The translations under genes were made by a program, and so were the position numbers. Below, piece by piece: positions 48,801-56,739 of a stretch of DNA of 64,000 nt. Numbering within the stretch: position 1 is the first letter of the stretch; every line of letters starts with the position of its first letter. The notes beneath the pieces are model-generated. The model ran no database searches. It saw nothing but the letters and a program-made list of their open reading frames with translations, and had not been told where the DNA came from. This DNA comes from Limnoperna fortunei (taxonomy: Eukaryota > Mollusca > Bivalvia > Mytilida > Modiolidae): NCBI GenBank assembly GCA_944474755.1, contig OX104115.1, forward strand, positions 74,624,993-74,688,992, in the 5' to 3' direction.

Positions 48801-51268
48801 TTTCTACAATTTAGTAATGGTTGAAATAAAAAGTTTTCGCATAAATAAGTTAGGTATTGCCAAAAATAATGAAAAGGATATTTTTAACATTGAGCTAATT
48901 TTGACAAAAATACTAGTTTTAGAACTTTTGACCAGTTATTTCCCAATGGACAGAAATTTAACTCATAGACGCCTATTTTTCTTTCCATCACTGAAATGTT
49001 TACCAATTGCTCGACATTATATACAAAATTCTGAAAACATTGGACAGAATTTTGTGCAATCTTTTATTTTCTTTTGTGTTCGGTTTTTTGTTATAACCTC
49101 CATTTAGTGTTTTTATTCTCTTCTCTCTATAATCTTTTAGAAAATTTAAAATTTCCGTGCTCCACCCCTTGAAAATAAGCTCTGAAAACCCTATTTTTAA
49201 TTTTGAATTACAATAACTTGTATAAAAACAACCTATATGGCGAATTTAAAGATAATTCATTGACAAATTAACACGGTTGATACAGCTTGTGATATAGATT
49301 CCGACATGTAATATTCAGTATATATTTAGTGCTAAATACAGTACATGGTTTTCATTCCATATCTGGCATACCTGATGCGCACCATTGCACTCCTTTATCG
49401 CACCTCCTTTTCTCATATATCACCCATTATCGTATACTTTTGCGTCTCTTTGCAGAAATTAATGAGTTTATTCGTAATATATTATTGCGTTTTATCACAA
49501 TATTATTTAATCGCAATATTTTGCATTTAATCGCAATAATTATTGTGTTTAAACGAAATGAGTTTTTACGTTAAAACGAAAAGATTGCGACATTTCGCAA
49601 AGATTGCGTTTTAACGCAATACGTTTTCGTTTAATCGCAATAAGTAATTAATAGGTTCTTTCATACGTTTTTGGGAAAGACCGGTTAATCTTTCACCAGT
49701 GATAGAAATTTTATGTCTTTTCGCGAGTGGAGCGTAGCGAACGAGCCAAAAGACATAAAAATTTCTATCACGAGTGAAAGATCACACAGGCTTTCACAAA
49801 AGCGCATGAAAGTACCTATTTCTTCCGTAAACTAACAACTTTAACATCGCTATATCCTATAGACTTTCCATTGTTTTAGACTCCATTATCTCTGACATCC
49901 AATCAGAACCCTGTAAACAAGAACGTCGAACAAGAACGTTGTTATGCTTCCATAACAACGTTCTTGTTTCTGACGTTTTGATTGGATGACGCAGCAAGTA
50001 TAGATGTGTGCGCGTGAGCTCATCTGTATTGGGTCATCTGTACCAGAAATCGACCATTTACGGAAGAACAAAGACTATTATTGCGTTTCATCGAAATATT
50101 TTGCGTTTAATCTAAAAAAAATCTCAACAAAGTGGCCCGAATAAGCTTCCGTAAATGTATCACAATGGAATAAACGCGTTAGTTTTGTAGATTCACAAAA
50201 ATATATACTATTCTTCATATTAATGAATTCAATGCTCCATGCTAAGAATATAATAAAAGATAGAAATATGCCAGGAAAAATTACAAATTACAAAAAATAT
50301 AACAATTCAATTAAGCACACAAGACACAAAAACACTCATAAAAATACAGACAGGGAGTAATTCAAACCAAATAAAAACCAAGGGTGCAACCAAGTGATGC
50401 AAACGAGTAAGCAAAATTTAAACTAGTAAACGTAACCTAGTGTTTGGTCTAGAAAATCAAAATACCGATCATAAGATTTAGCATTACGTACAAGTTGTTT
50501 AATTCAAAACACAATACGCCAGACCTGCCGGAATGTTGCACTCAATGAACGTAAATTCGACAATTGGAAAGTTGAAGTCATCGTGTTTGTTTGTAATTTA
50601 TATGAGTCTATATTCATATACATTATAGGGGCTGCGGTGGCCGAGTGGTTAAGGTAGTCAACACTGAGATTTCGGGTTCGATTCTCACTGCCGGCAGGGT
50701 GTACTCGACTCCAATCTTAATTGACAAGGATTGCCAGTTTTCCTACCGCAGGTCGGGGGTTCTCTCCGGGTACTCCGGCTTCCTCACCCAATAAAAACTG
50801 GACGACATGATATAGCTGATATTAATTCACTCAGATGCAGAACAATGGCAGTTTATTATACGTACGTTGTAATAAAACAATCTTATCAATATTCATCGGA
50901 ATTAAGCTGCTTACCTATAATTTTCAGAGTAACAACTCGCTCATCTACAGACTTATCATTAGAGACGGATTTGCATGTATAATTTCCCGCATCTGTTAAT
51001 GCGAGATTAGTCATTTCTAAGTCTGCATGTGCTGTCTTATTACTCTTTATAGCTTTTATTTTATAGGTCAGATTAGGGTGAACTGCTCCGTAGTCAATGT
51101 ACGTTGTTCTTGTATGACCATTCGTGTAAATCCATGAGTTCTTTGACGACTGATAATTTGTTGTCAAACCGCAAACTAGTGTTATTTTTCCTCCTACATC
51201 GGCACATTGCAAAACTTGTCTTTCAAGGGAAACGAGAGAAATATATTTGTGAACTAAAAAAGAACGGA
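42721..51268 (-). CDS. Ig-domain single-pass membrane receptor, short cytoplasmic tail (gene B)
   Basis: Minus-strand paralogue of gene A. Exons in transcript order: 51268-50915 (Ig domain, 354 bp, phase 1-1), 43096-42998 (Cys stalk, 99 bp, phase 1-1) and 42842-42721 (transmembrane exon ending in TGA). The Ig exon is 84% identical to gene A in protein and has the same length and phase. The last exon encodes SIKIDSVKTPT, a helix (LFVLIAIYGLHLIWFIVCYF) and a tail of only YIRKKLID, with no tyrosine motif. The helix has a His but no Arg, Lys, Asp or Glu in its core. The 7.8-kb first intron holds LINE and repeat debris. The third exon's acceptor is weak (GAATGAAAG), so a missed exon or a different boundary is possible, and the signal-peptide exon was not found. 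Function unknown; pairing with gene A is inference. Confidence 0.7.
42998..43096 (-). CDS. gene B Cys-containing stalk exon
   Basis: Phase 1-1. Encodes ADCSGYGECQNATDFITSRC, with the three Cys at the gene A spacing at its start, and continues 12 residues to SST. Donor GTAAGT immediately after ACGG, exactly as in gene A. Acceptor TAATATTCAAG. Confidence 0.8.
43250..43366 (-). repeat. dispersed repeat, short copy
   Basis: Reverse-oriented, compressed relative of 25775-26197, with AGCACCCTAACAGCGCCTC, GTGACGTCAC and TTTCAGAGATTGCAAAAAAT on the plus strand. Lies in the gene B intron. Confidence 0.5.
43596..44160 (+). repeat. three ~160-bp tandem units with nuclear-receptor-like half-sites
   Basis: Units at about 43659-43816, 43817-43978 and 43979-44138, each running from G(T/C)CGGGCTGTAAC-like sequence through TAGGCTTTTGAT, TGTGGGTA(A/G)ATAATAT, AAGGCGATG and TTGACCTTTGACCTT to TTGCTTTCTGAATGACAAAT. 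TGACCTTTGACCT (reverse complement of a DR1 site) is intact in all three, at 43754, 43916 and 44076. A second site, TGACCTTAAGGTCA, is perfect in unit 1 and altered in units 2 and 3. A preceding GTCCGTCCGTCCG run at 43635 marks the repeat's left part. Confidence 0.85.
44320..44775 (+). repeat. two-unit repeat ending GCGGGGGTATAAT
   Basis: AGACCGAAAAC(T/A)(A/G)TAT...CCCCTAT...GCGGGG(A/G)(T/G)ATA occurs at about 44373-44420 and 44732-44772; CCTACAA(A/T).. and TGAAATGATCC/TGGCGTGATC blocks also recur. Likely the 3' part of a dispersed element together with the tandem units upstream. Confidence 0.5.
44925..45025. repeat. palindromic GCGTTTAAACGC motif cluster
   Basis: TTGCGTTTAAACGCAA (perfect 16-bp palindrome) and ATTGCGTTAAAACGCAA, with degenerate neighbours TACTGCGATTAAAC and GTTTAAACTCAAAAC. 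A flanking GGCCACTTTGTT is matched in inverted orientation at 50125-50137. The same motifs recur at 49478-49645. Confidence 0.75.
45055..47085 (-). pseudogene. non-LTR retrotransposon, 5'-truncated and broken
   Basis: Reverse transcriptase and 3' domain of a CR1/Jockey-type LINE. From the 5' side on the minus strand: NYRPISLLSIISKCMEKCVY, SGFTRGDSAVTNQLIEI, KEARVVFCDISNVFDSVWHKG, RVPQGSILGPLLFIIFINDI, then IKLFADDTSLYV (catalytic FADD), NPEKTETKLISRKA, HKHLGIWFSDNGSWNNHI, and a 258-codon open frame (46098-45322) whose end has CTCGQMETTSHYLLSHLKYS, the usual Cys/His 3' motif. Several stops and frameshifts, so inactive. The 3' UTR runs to about 45055. Inserted in the gene B intron on the same strand. 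Confidence 0.88.
47086..47600 (+). pseudogene. second LINE reverse-transcriptase fragment, head to head
   Basis: Plus-strand remnants LEDVLTILHINKVS*PDTINP, RLLKEASAILKYHLPILYN, VFTRGSPREVNNHRPTTL, KCMEGYVYKP, NDFGKALDKGKEVRVCET and FDRVCHKGLWFK. Same family as the minus-strand LINE it abuts at 47085; it covers part of the same RT region, so it is a separate fragment rather than a simple 5' inversion. Confidence 0.75.
47805..48335. mobile_element. MITE-like element with imperfect inverted ends and central hairpin
   Basis: The left part CGTATAACCTAACGTGACTA and the right part GTGACGAACTTAAGTTATAACG are imperfect inverse matches, and foldback 2 occupies the centre. The left ~130 bp also occurs at 29930-30060 in the gene A intron. 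No coding capacity. The exact ends were not resolved. Confidence 0.5.
48025..48180. repeat. foldback element 2 (65-bp arms)
   Basis: Arms 48025-48089 and 48116-48180 are reverse complements with about three mismatches (e.g. TTGTTTTCAATTGTTGGTTA against TAACCAGCAATTGAAAACAA). The 26-nt loop folds further: ATAAATCGC-TTC-GCGGTTTAT. Predicted to form a very long, nearly perfect hairpin. Confidence 0.92.
48370..48740 (-). mobile_element. LINE 3' end fragment
   Basis: Matches the last part and 3' UTR of the LINE at 45055-47085: GTTAGAGCATCAGACCCATAC, AAAACGTTTACATTTTAGAA and the terminal ACAATACAAGGATTCGGAAACAAGC-type block recur in the same order and orientation. No intact coding sequence. Confidence 0.75.
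49478..49645. repeat. iteron-like cluster of GCGTTTAAACGC-related motifs
   Basis: About ten motifs in both orientations: ATTGCGTTTTATCACAAT, TTTAATCGCAATATT, TTTAATCGCAATAATTATTG, TGTTTAAACGAAAT, GTTAAAACGAAA, AGATTGCGTTTTAACGCAAT and TTTAATCGCAATAAG. Another small group (ATTGCGTTTCATCGAAATAT, TTGCGTTTAATC) follows at 50079-50112. Confidence 0.7.
49653..49817. repeat. foldback element 3 (about 69-bp imperfect arms)
   Basis: Left arm 49653-49721 and right arm 49748-49817 pair imperfectly (about 80%); the innermost ~40 bp (GTGATAGAAATTTTATGTCTTTT region) is nearly perfect. The 26-nt loop is CG-rich, with GAGTGGAGCGTAGCGAACGA, and contains small inverted repeats. Confidence 0.88.
49895..49992. 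repeat. foldback element 4 (18-bp perfect inner stem)
   Basis: AACAAGAACGTTGTTATG (49929-49946), loop CTTC, then CATAACAACGTTCTTGTT (49951-49968). Outer arms ACATCCAATCAGAAC and GTTTTGATTGGATGA extend it with small indels. Lies 80 bp from foldback 3. Confidence 0.88.
50628..50822 (+). mobile_element. tRNA-derived SINE, 3'-truncated
   Basis: Head GGTGGCCGAGTGGTTAAGGT (A box) and GGGTTCGATTCTCAC (B box), core GGCAGGGTGTACTCGACTCC, then CTGGACGACATGATATAGCT where similarity ends. Compared with 39170 it lacks about 30 bp between the boxes. It ends 93 bp before the gene B Ig exon's donor. Confidence 0.82.
50915..51268 (-). CDS. gene B Ig-domain exon
   Basis: 354 bp, phase 1-1, acceptor TTAATTTTTCAG, donor GTAAGC. 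Encodes [34 protein letters not shown] and [11 protein letters not shown]. Canonical Ig Cys-Trp-Cys and DxGxYxC are all present. 19 of about 119 residues differ from the gene A exon, and similarity extends roughly 15-20 bp into both flanking introns. Confidence 0.9.
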
Positions 51269-51299
51269 CTGAAAAATTAATGAGCAAATTGGTAAATGC

Positions 51300-52010
51300 A
51301 TGAATAACTAATTTACATTAAAGCCCAAAGTTGAAATATTTAGTAGTTTTAAATAAAGTATTCATTTTTAAATAATTCTAAATTAAAATTCGACAGTTAT
51401 GACAGTTTAAATGTTGCTTGTGTAATAATTTAAGTTAAGGCGAATATAAGAATTTTCCCGCGTTTCGATAGTAAGAGCTGGACAATGTTTGTAATTACGG
51501 TACTAATTTTTATTTGGCGTAGTAATCGGGTAGACCGGAAAAATTGAGCGGGTGTTTTAATCGTTTTAATTTTCTAACCACCTTTCAGGTAGTAAACATC
51601 ACCTTCTTGTGTATATTGACATAATTTGATTACAATGTGTAATGTTTGGTGTTTATATTTTTTTAAAGAAAGTTCAACACATGTAAGTCAACTCAAGCTC
51701 CCGCGTTGTCCTTATGAGACGGTATGTAAAAGGTATTTTTGCTAGAGAACACAGGTTTCCAGAGAACTTCTGGATTTTCCTGGGCGAGCCTTGGCCGTTG
51801 GTACAGGGAAGAACTTTCTTAATGTTACAAACTTTGTGTATATACATACTATTTATTTGTAAGATTTAGATATGTAATAAAATTTCGGCGTCCTTCGTAT
51901 ACGGTCTGCAAAATAATATAGTTTTGGTTTTATGTGTTTATGAAATTGAAGTTGAATGAGTAGTATGGACTTGGTTGGGAATTAGCTGTTTTGAATTATT
52001 TTTTGTTGTT
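51300..52010. other. upstream of the gene B Ig exon, no exon seen
   Basis: A signal-peptide exon is expected on the minus strand above 51268 but none could be recognised in this stretch. The content is AT-rich with no known repeat. Confidence 0.4.
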
Positions 52011-52019
52011 ATTTTTCTT

Positions 52020-52020
<1 letters not shown>

Positions 52021-52052
<32 letters not shown>
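52021..52052. repeat. (GTAA)8 microsatellite, tail of the LINE
   Basis: Eight GTAA units; on the minus strand (TTAC)8 directly follows the LINE 3' UTR and is best read as its 3' terminal repeat. Confidence 0.93.
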
Positions 52053-52053
<1 letters not shown>

Positions 52054-52225
52054 TTATTTATTATAGTGACATGTGTACATTAAAATAGATTCAAAACACA
52101 TAGAGATAATCAAATTTAACACACCCGGCCCATTGGACCTATAAGTCACTTCAAATAGAAATTTCAAAAAAAAAAAAAACAAAAACAACAAAAGAAGAAG
52201 TAAACATGATTGAGTTGAAAATAAA

Positions 52226-53735
52226 TTACTTTGAGTAAATGAACTGTCTTCGTTTTAAATATGCCTTAGAAATATATCTTGCAGTTTGTCTCGGGAAATA
52301 TTTTAGCAACTGGACTAATTGTTCACATTTTGGTAAATTAATGAAAACATCTAGTCCTTCGATACTTGAATAAAGATCGTTTCTTAGTTCTCTGTAGAAA
52401 GTACATTCTGTGAGAAAATGGGTTTCAGTCTCAATGTTACCAGAGTCACATAAGCAACAGAGTCTTTCTGCGATAGGCTCACCAACATAGCGACCAGTCT
52501 CTATACGTAAGGGTAGAATTCCACATCGAAATTGTGCCATTGTTGAACGTTCTGATTTCTGTAAGTTCATCTGAAGATAGGACTCCGTTTGGAAATTTGA
52601 TTTAAACGCTGCGTAAGTTCTTAATTTTGGAGAGTTTTCTATTTGATGTAACCATGCGTTTGTAAAGTTATTATTCAGGTTTGCATTGACAATTGCGAGT
52701 TCACATTTAGTTCTATAGTTAAATTGTTCAAGAAGACCAACGTCATTCATCACCGACTTTATTTCAGATGACCAGTTATCGACACATCGGTTCAGATCCC
52801 AATAAAAAACCTGTTTACAAAGTCTAGTATCACTCATATCTATAAGTCTGTTCCAGTATCTTATCATATTATAATGTCGTCGTTGTTGTGATGGTAACCA
52901 ACCAATATCTCCAGCTATAGCAATTTTTGGAGCGAACTTATGAACTCCTAAAAAGTATCTGGTAGCTTTGTTCTGAATGTTTTCAATACTTGTAAAGTCT
53001 TTATATCCCCAGACTGAAGAATTATAGTCGAGTATTGGCACAATACACGAAGTGAAAAGTTTCTGGAATGTTTTTATTCCACATTCTTTCATGCCATGAA
53101 TTTTTGAGATTAAATCACCAAGGGCACGTCCCGCACCTTTTGACAGGTTCTCAGCATTAAAGTCAAATTTCTTTTTCTCATGGAAAATGACACCAAGATA
53201 TTTATATTGGTCCGTAATGTTCAGGTTATTGTCACCGATTTTAAACTGGAAAGACGTTCGCTGTCTCCGACCAGATCGAAAGTGCACTACTTTAGATTTT
53301 TCCGTGTTAATTAACACTCTCCACTTTTTACACCAGTCATGAAGTTTATCTAACATTTTCTGCATATCTTTATCAGTTTTTGCAAACATCACAATGTCAT
53401 CTGCATACAGCAATAATGACAATTTTCTCGCATCGATATCAATTCCTAGGTTTAAGTTATTCACTTCCTGCACTAAATCGTTTATAAAAATTGAAAATAA
53501 TGTCGGCGATAAATTGTCACCTTGCTTTACACCAGAATTGCAAGTAAACCATTCTGTCATTGTCTGGTTAATACGAACACTAGCGGTAGTATATGAGTAA
53601 ATACTTTTAACGGAATTGTATATTTTTCCATCGATATTGTTAAGTAGTAATTTGTACCAAAAGCATATCACGATCCACAAAGTCAAATGCTTTTTTCAGG
53701 TCTACGAATGTTGCTATCACGTTATCGTTATTTAG
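52226..53735 (-). pseudogene. LINE reverse transcriptase, C-terminal ~500 residues, one frameshift
   Basis: An open frame of more than 470 codons carries SGVKQGDNLSPTLFSIFIND, LLLYADDIVMFA (catalytic YADD), NTEKSKVVHFR and YKYLGVIF, then the thumb and connection region. The Cys/His motif CCLCDSGNIETETHFLTEC near the end is typical of LINE ORF2 C-termini. Upstream codons FVDLKKAFDFVDRDML are one base out of frame near 53670, and the endonuclease part is missing. Far less decayed than the other LINEs here, so a younger insertion of a different family. Confidence 0.88.
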
Positions 53736-53899
53736 TAGACATAGTTAGACATTTAGGTAAATATATTTCGAAATTCGGTGAGTCAGAAAAGATATGTAAT
53801 TTCGCTTATTTATCAGTATTCATCACTGAAGCCAGAACCCAGCATATTAAGAAGAACGACATTAACATCACTTTTTTCAACTTATAAGATGTTTATTAA

Positions 53900-54225
53900 A
53901 CAAAATGTTTCGTTAATGTTATATTATGATATTTTCATACTTTTTCAATAAAACGTCGTTCTGAAAGAATCCGATATTGAACATCATAAATATTAAATCT
54001 ATTGGATTGAGAAGTGATTTATATACAAAAAACATAATGGATTTATTTAGATTTTAGTAGACGTATTTTGAATTAAGATTTACAATAACAAATATAGATA
54101 TTCACTAAAATGGTTTTAATTTAAAAAAAAATTACATTTATTCCTTGGCGATTGGTGAATGAAAGTTGAAAACACTTCCGGTAACGTTTAAGTTAGTACC
54201 GTGTATGACCTGTAATTAAAAAAAA
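53900..54225. other. no gene recognised
   Basis: AT-rich sequence between the LINE and the tRNA-like array, ending in an A-run next to the first unit. Confidence 0.4.
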
Positions 54226-54230
54226 AATTT

Positions 54231-54331
54231 ATATAGCGGATTTGGCCGAGGGGTCTAGACCGCTGGACATAGTGCAAGCGAATTGGTGCCACAGTGTCAC
54301 AACGGTGTGAGTTCGAATCCCGCTGAGGGAA
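54231..54331 (+). ncRNA. tRNA-like head, unit 1
   Basis: A box at 54243, B box AGTTCGAATCC at 54310-54320. The T-stem carries GTGAG/CCCGC with mismatches. Lacks the AGCAAA stretch present after the head in units 2-4. Confidence 0.6.
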
Positions 54332-54669
54332 ATTTGACAGTGTTAAAAATCTAATTCAAACAGTGTTGGGCTTAATTTGTAGACGCATATATAAATATTT
54401 GATATTAACCCTGTATTTCTGATGTTTCAGAAATCCGCTGGATAGATATATTATATGGTTGTCACAATACTTAGACGTTTGTATATAATTTACTTACTGT
54501 GACTGCATGACAAGTAACTTTGTCATCCTATATAATATATACAAAAATGCTGAATTAGATTACTGTCAGATTAATACGTATTGGTTACGAAAATTCCATT
54601 GTCACACGCTAGTACACATGTACTATGTCTATGTCTAAGATTCACCCCGGTTAATGAAGCTATATTTTT

Positions 54670-54771
54670 ATATAGCGGATTTGGCCGAGGGGTCTAGACC
54701 GCTGGACATAGTGCAGGCGAATTGGTGCCACAGTGTCACAACGGTGCGAGTTCGAATCCCGCTGAGGGAAA
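54670..54771 (+). ncRNA. tRNA-like head, unit 2
   Basis: Same A and B boxes; GCGAG in the T-stem improves pairing with CCCGC (one mismatch). Full body follows to the T5 run before unit 3. Confidence 0.6.
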
Positions 54772-55119
54772 GCAAAAATTTGACAGTGTTAAAAATCTAA
54801 TTCAAACAGTGTTGGGCTTAATTTGTGGACGCATATATAAATATTTGATATTAACCCTGTGTTTCTGATGTTTCAGAAATCCGCTGGATAGATATATTAT
54901 ATGGTTGTCACAATACTTAGACGTTTGTATATAATTTACTTACTGTGACTGCATGACAAGTAACTTTGTCATCCTATATAATATATACACAAATGCTGAA
55001 TTAGATTACTGTCAGATTAATACGTATTGGTTACGAAAATTCCATCGTCACACGCTAGTACACATGTACTATGTCTATGTCTAAGATTCACCCCGGTTAA
55101 TGAATTAAGCTATATTTTT

Positions 55120-55221
55120 ATATAGCGGATTTGGCAGAGGGGTCTAGACCGCTGGACATAGTGCAGGCGAATTGGTGCCACAGTGTCACAACGGTGCGAG
55201 TTCGAATCCCGCTGAGGGAAA
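55120..55221 (+). ncRNA. tRNA-like head, unit 3
   Basis: A box variant TGGCAGAGGGG, which still fits TRGCNNAGY. B box unchanged. Preceded by TATATTTTTA. Confidence 0.6.
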
Positions 55222-55568
55222 GCAAAAATTTGACAGTGTTAAAAATCTAATTCAAACAGTGTTGGGCTTAATTTGTAGACGCATATATAAATATTTGATA
55301 TTAACCCTGTATTTCTGATGTTTCAGAAATCCGCTGGATAGATATATTATATGGTTGTCACAATACTTAGACGTTTGTATATAATTTACTTACTGTGACT
55401 GCATGACAAGTAACTTTGTCATCCTATATAATATATACAAAAATGCTGAATTAGATTACTGTCAGATTAATACGTATTGGTTACGAAAATTCCATCGTCA
55501 CACGCTAGTACACATGTACTATGTCTATGTCTATTAAGATTCACCCCGGTTAATGAAGCTATATTTTT

Positions 55569-55671
55569 ATATAGCGGATTTGGCCGAGGGGTCTAGACCG
55601 CTGGACATAGTGCAGGCGAATTGGTGCCACAGTGTCACAACGGTGTGAGTTCGAATCCCGCTGAGGGAAAG
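55569..55671 (+). ncRNA. tRNA-like head, unit 4
   Basis: Complete head with A and B boxes, but the body ends at about 55735 in an AT repeat, so this unit has lost its downstream two thirds and its T5 run. Confidence 0.6.
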
Positions 55672-55739
55672 CAAAAATTTGACAGTGTTAAAAATCTAAT
55701 TCAAACAGTGTTGGGCTTAATTTGTAGACGCATATATAT

Positions 55740-56040
55740 ATATATATTTATCACGCACAGACATAGAAGACAAAAAATAAAATAAAATTGATTTTGTCGT
55801 TCTTAATATCCCACCGAAACAAACACAAGATAATAAAAAGTATAAATCGATCACTGTTTATATTTTGTTAGTTAATATTAGTTTACTTACAAATGATGAA
55901 ATAATACAATTTCAGCATATCTGTCTGTGCACTTAAAAATAAAATATTCGTATTTCCTCATTTGTTTCTTTCCTTGTGTTATATATGAAGTATTATCGAA
56001 ATTAGTTTATGAAAAACTGACTGTTAATAGGAAATAATTT
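55740..56040. other. no gene recognised
   Basis: AT-rich sequence between the array and the inverted SINE pair. Confidence 0.4.
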
Positions 56041-56052
56041 TTGTGTGTGTGG

Positions 56053-56120
56053 AGAAACTGGACGCCATGATATAGCTGAAAAAGTGCTGAAAGTGGCGTT
56101 AAAAACGTTAAAACAAACAA
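56053..56120 (+). mobile_element. SINE 3' end fragment (plus arm of an inverted pair)
   Basis: AACTGGACGCCATGATATAG, CTGAAAAAGTGCTGAAAGTG, GCGTTAAAAACG and an AAAC-rich tail. 5'-truncated. Confidence 0.78.
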
Positions 56121-56127
56121 ACATCTA

Positions 56128-56345
56128 TTTTTTCAACTATATCATTGCGTCCAGTTTTTTTGGGAGAGGAAAACGGAGTACCCGGAGAAAACCCAGACCT
56201 TTTGTAGGAAAACTGGCAATAATTGTCAATTAAGATTAGAGTCGAGCGCACCATGCCTGCAGTGAGAACCCAACCCGCAATCTAACTGCTGACAGATCAC
56301 TTGATCAATAGTACACAAACTACCTTAACCACTCGGACAAATTCA
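56128..56345 (-). mobile_element. tRNA-derived SINE (minus arm of an inverted pair)
   Basis: Minus strand from 56345: GTCCGAGTGGTTAAGGTAGT (A-box region), a diverged B-box region GCGGGTTGGGTTCTCACTGC, GCAGGCATGGTGCGCTCGAC, GACAATTATTGCCAGTTTTC, CTCCGGGTACTCCGTTTTCC, and the tail AACTGGACGCAATGATATAG. Its tail faces the tail of the plus-strand fragment. Confidence 0.8.
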
Positions 56346-56739
56346 TTTAAAAAGAAATATGTCTAATGTAAGACCATATATATCATGTTCAGAGAACGGA
56401 TTTTCAACATCGATATTTCTATGGATACAAATGGTGCTACTGTGTTCCCCGACCTGTATTTGTTCTTTTCCAGCTTCTCCTGCATACGGTGTCTTTATTT
56501 CTCAATTGATCCAGCATTCAAGAGCTTAAAATGAGTATACATATTTTTACAACGTCACCAATTTCTTCGGGATACGGTTATACGACAAGAAAAAGTCTCT
56601 TCCGCCACTATAACAAGTTTAAGTATAGATATTATTTCTTAGTTGATTAATATTTTATCTGGTGTGAAGATATGATTGCAGATAGTTTTCTCAATTTTTG
56701 ACTTTATAAACGTTGAAAAAAGGATTGTTAAATAAAACA

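Larger units (their letters stand above)
52021..53740 (-). mobile_element. non-LTR retrotransposon (LINE), 5'-truncated
   Basis: 3' portion of a LINE: reverse-transcriptase palm at the high-coordinate end, the long open frame 53663-52226, a ~170-bp 3' UTR with a T-rich tract, and a (TTAC)8 end. The 5' truncation lies near 53740, just upstream of ATFVDLKKAFDFVDRDML. I could not identify a target-site duplication. Confidence 0.85.
54231..55735 (+). repeat. tandem array of four tRNA-like, Pol III-type units
   Basis: Units start at 54231, 54670, 55120 and 55569 (periods 439, 450, 449 bp); the fourth is cut at about 55735. Each opens with a tRNA-Leu/Ser-like head with A box TGGCCGAGGGG (TGGCAGAGGGG in unit 3) and B box AGTTCGAATCC. 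Units differ by only a few bases. A run of five Ts (TATATTTTTA) occurs only at the unit end, immediately before the next head. The 5' acceptor sequence does not pair with the 3' side, so these are not canonical tRNA genes. They are either a multimerised SINE-like element or a small RNA gene family. Confidence 0.9.

Noticed and set aside
54231..55671. Four genuine tRNA genes
   Set aside because: A and B boxes are present but the 5' end does not pair with the expected acceptor 3' side and the T-stem has mismatches, so I call them tRNA-like.
54231..55735. CRISPR-like array
   Set aside because: The ~440-450-bp units are long and nearly identical throughout, without short repeats separated by unique spacers.
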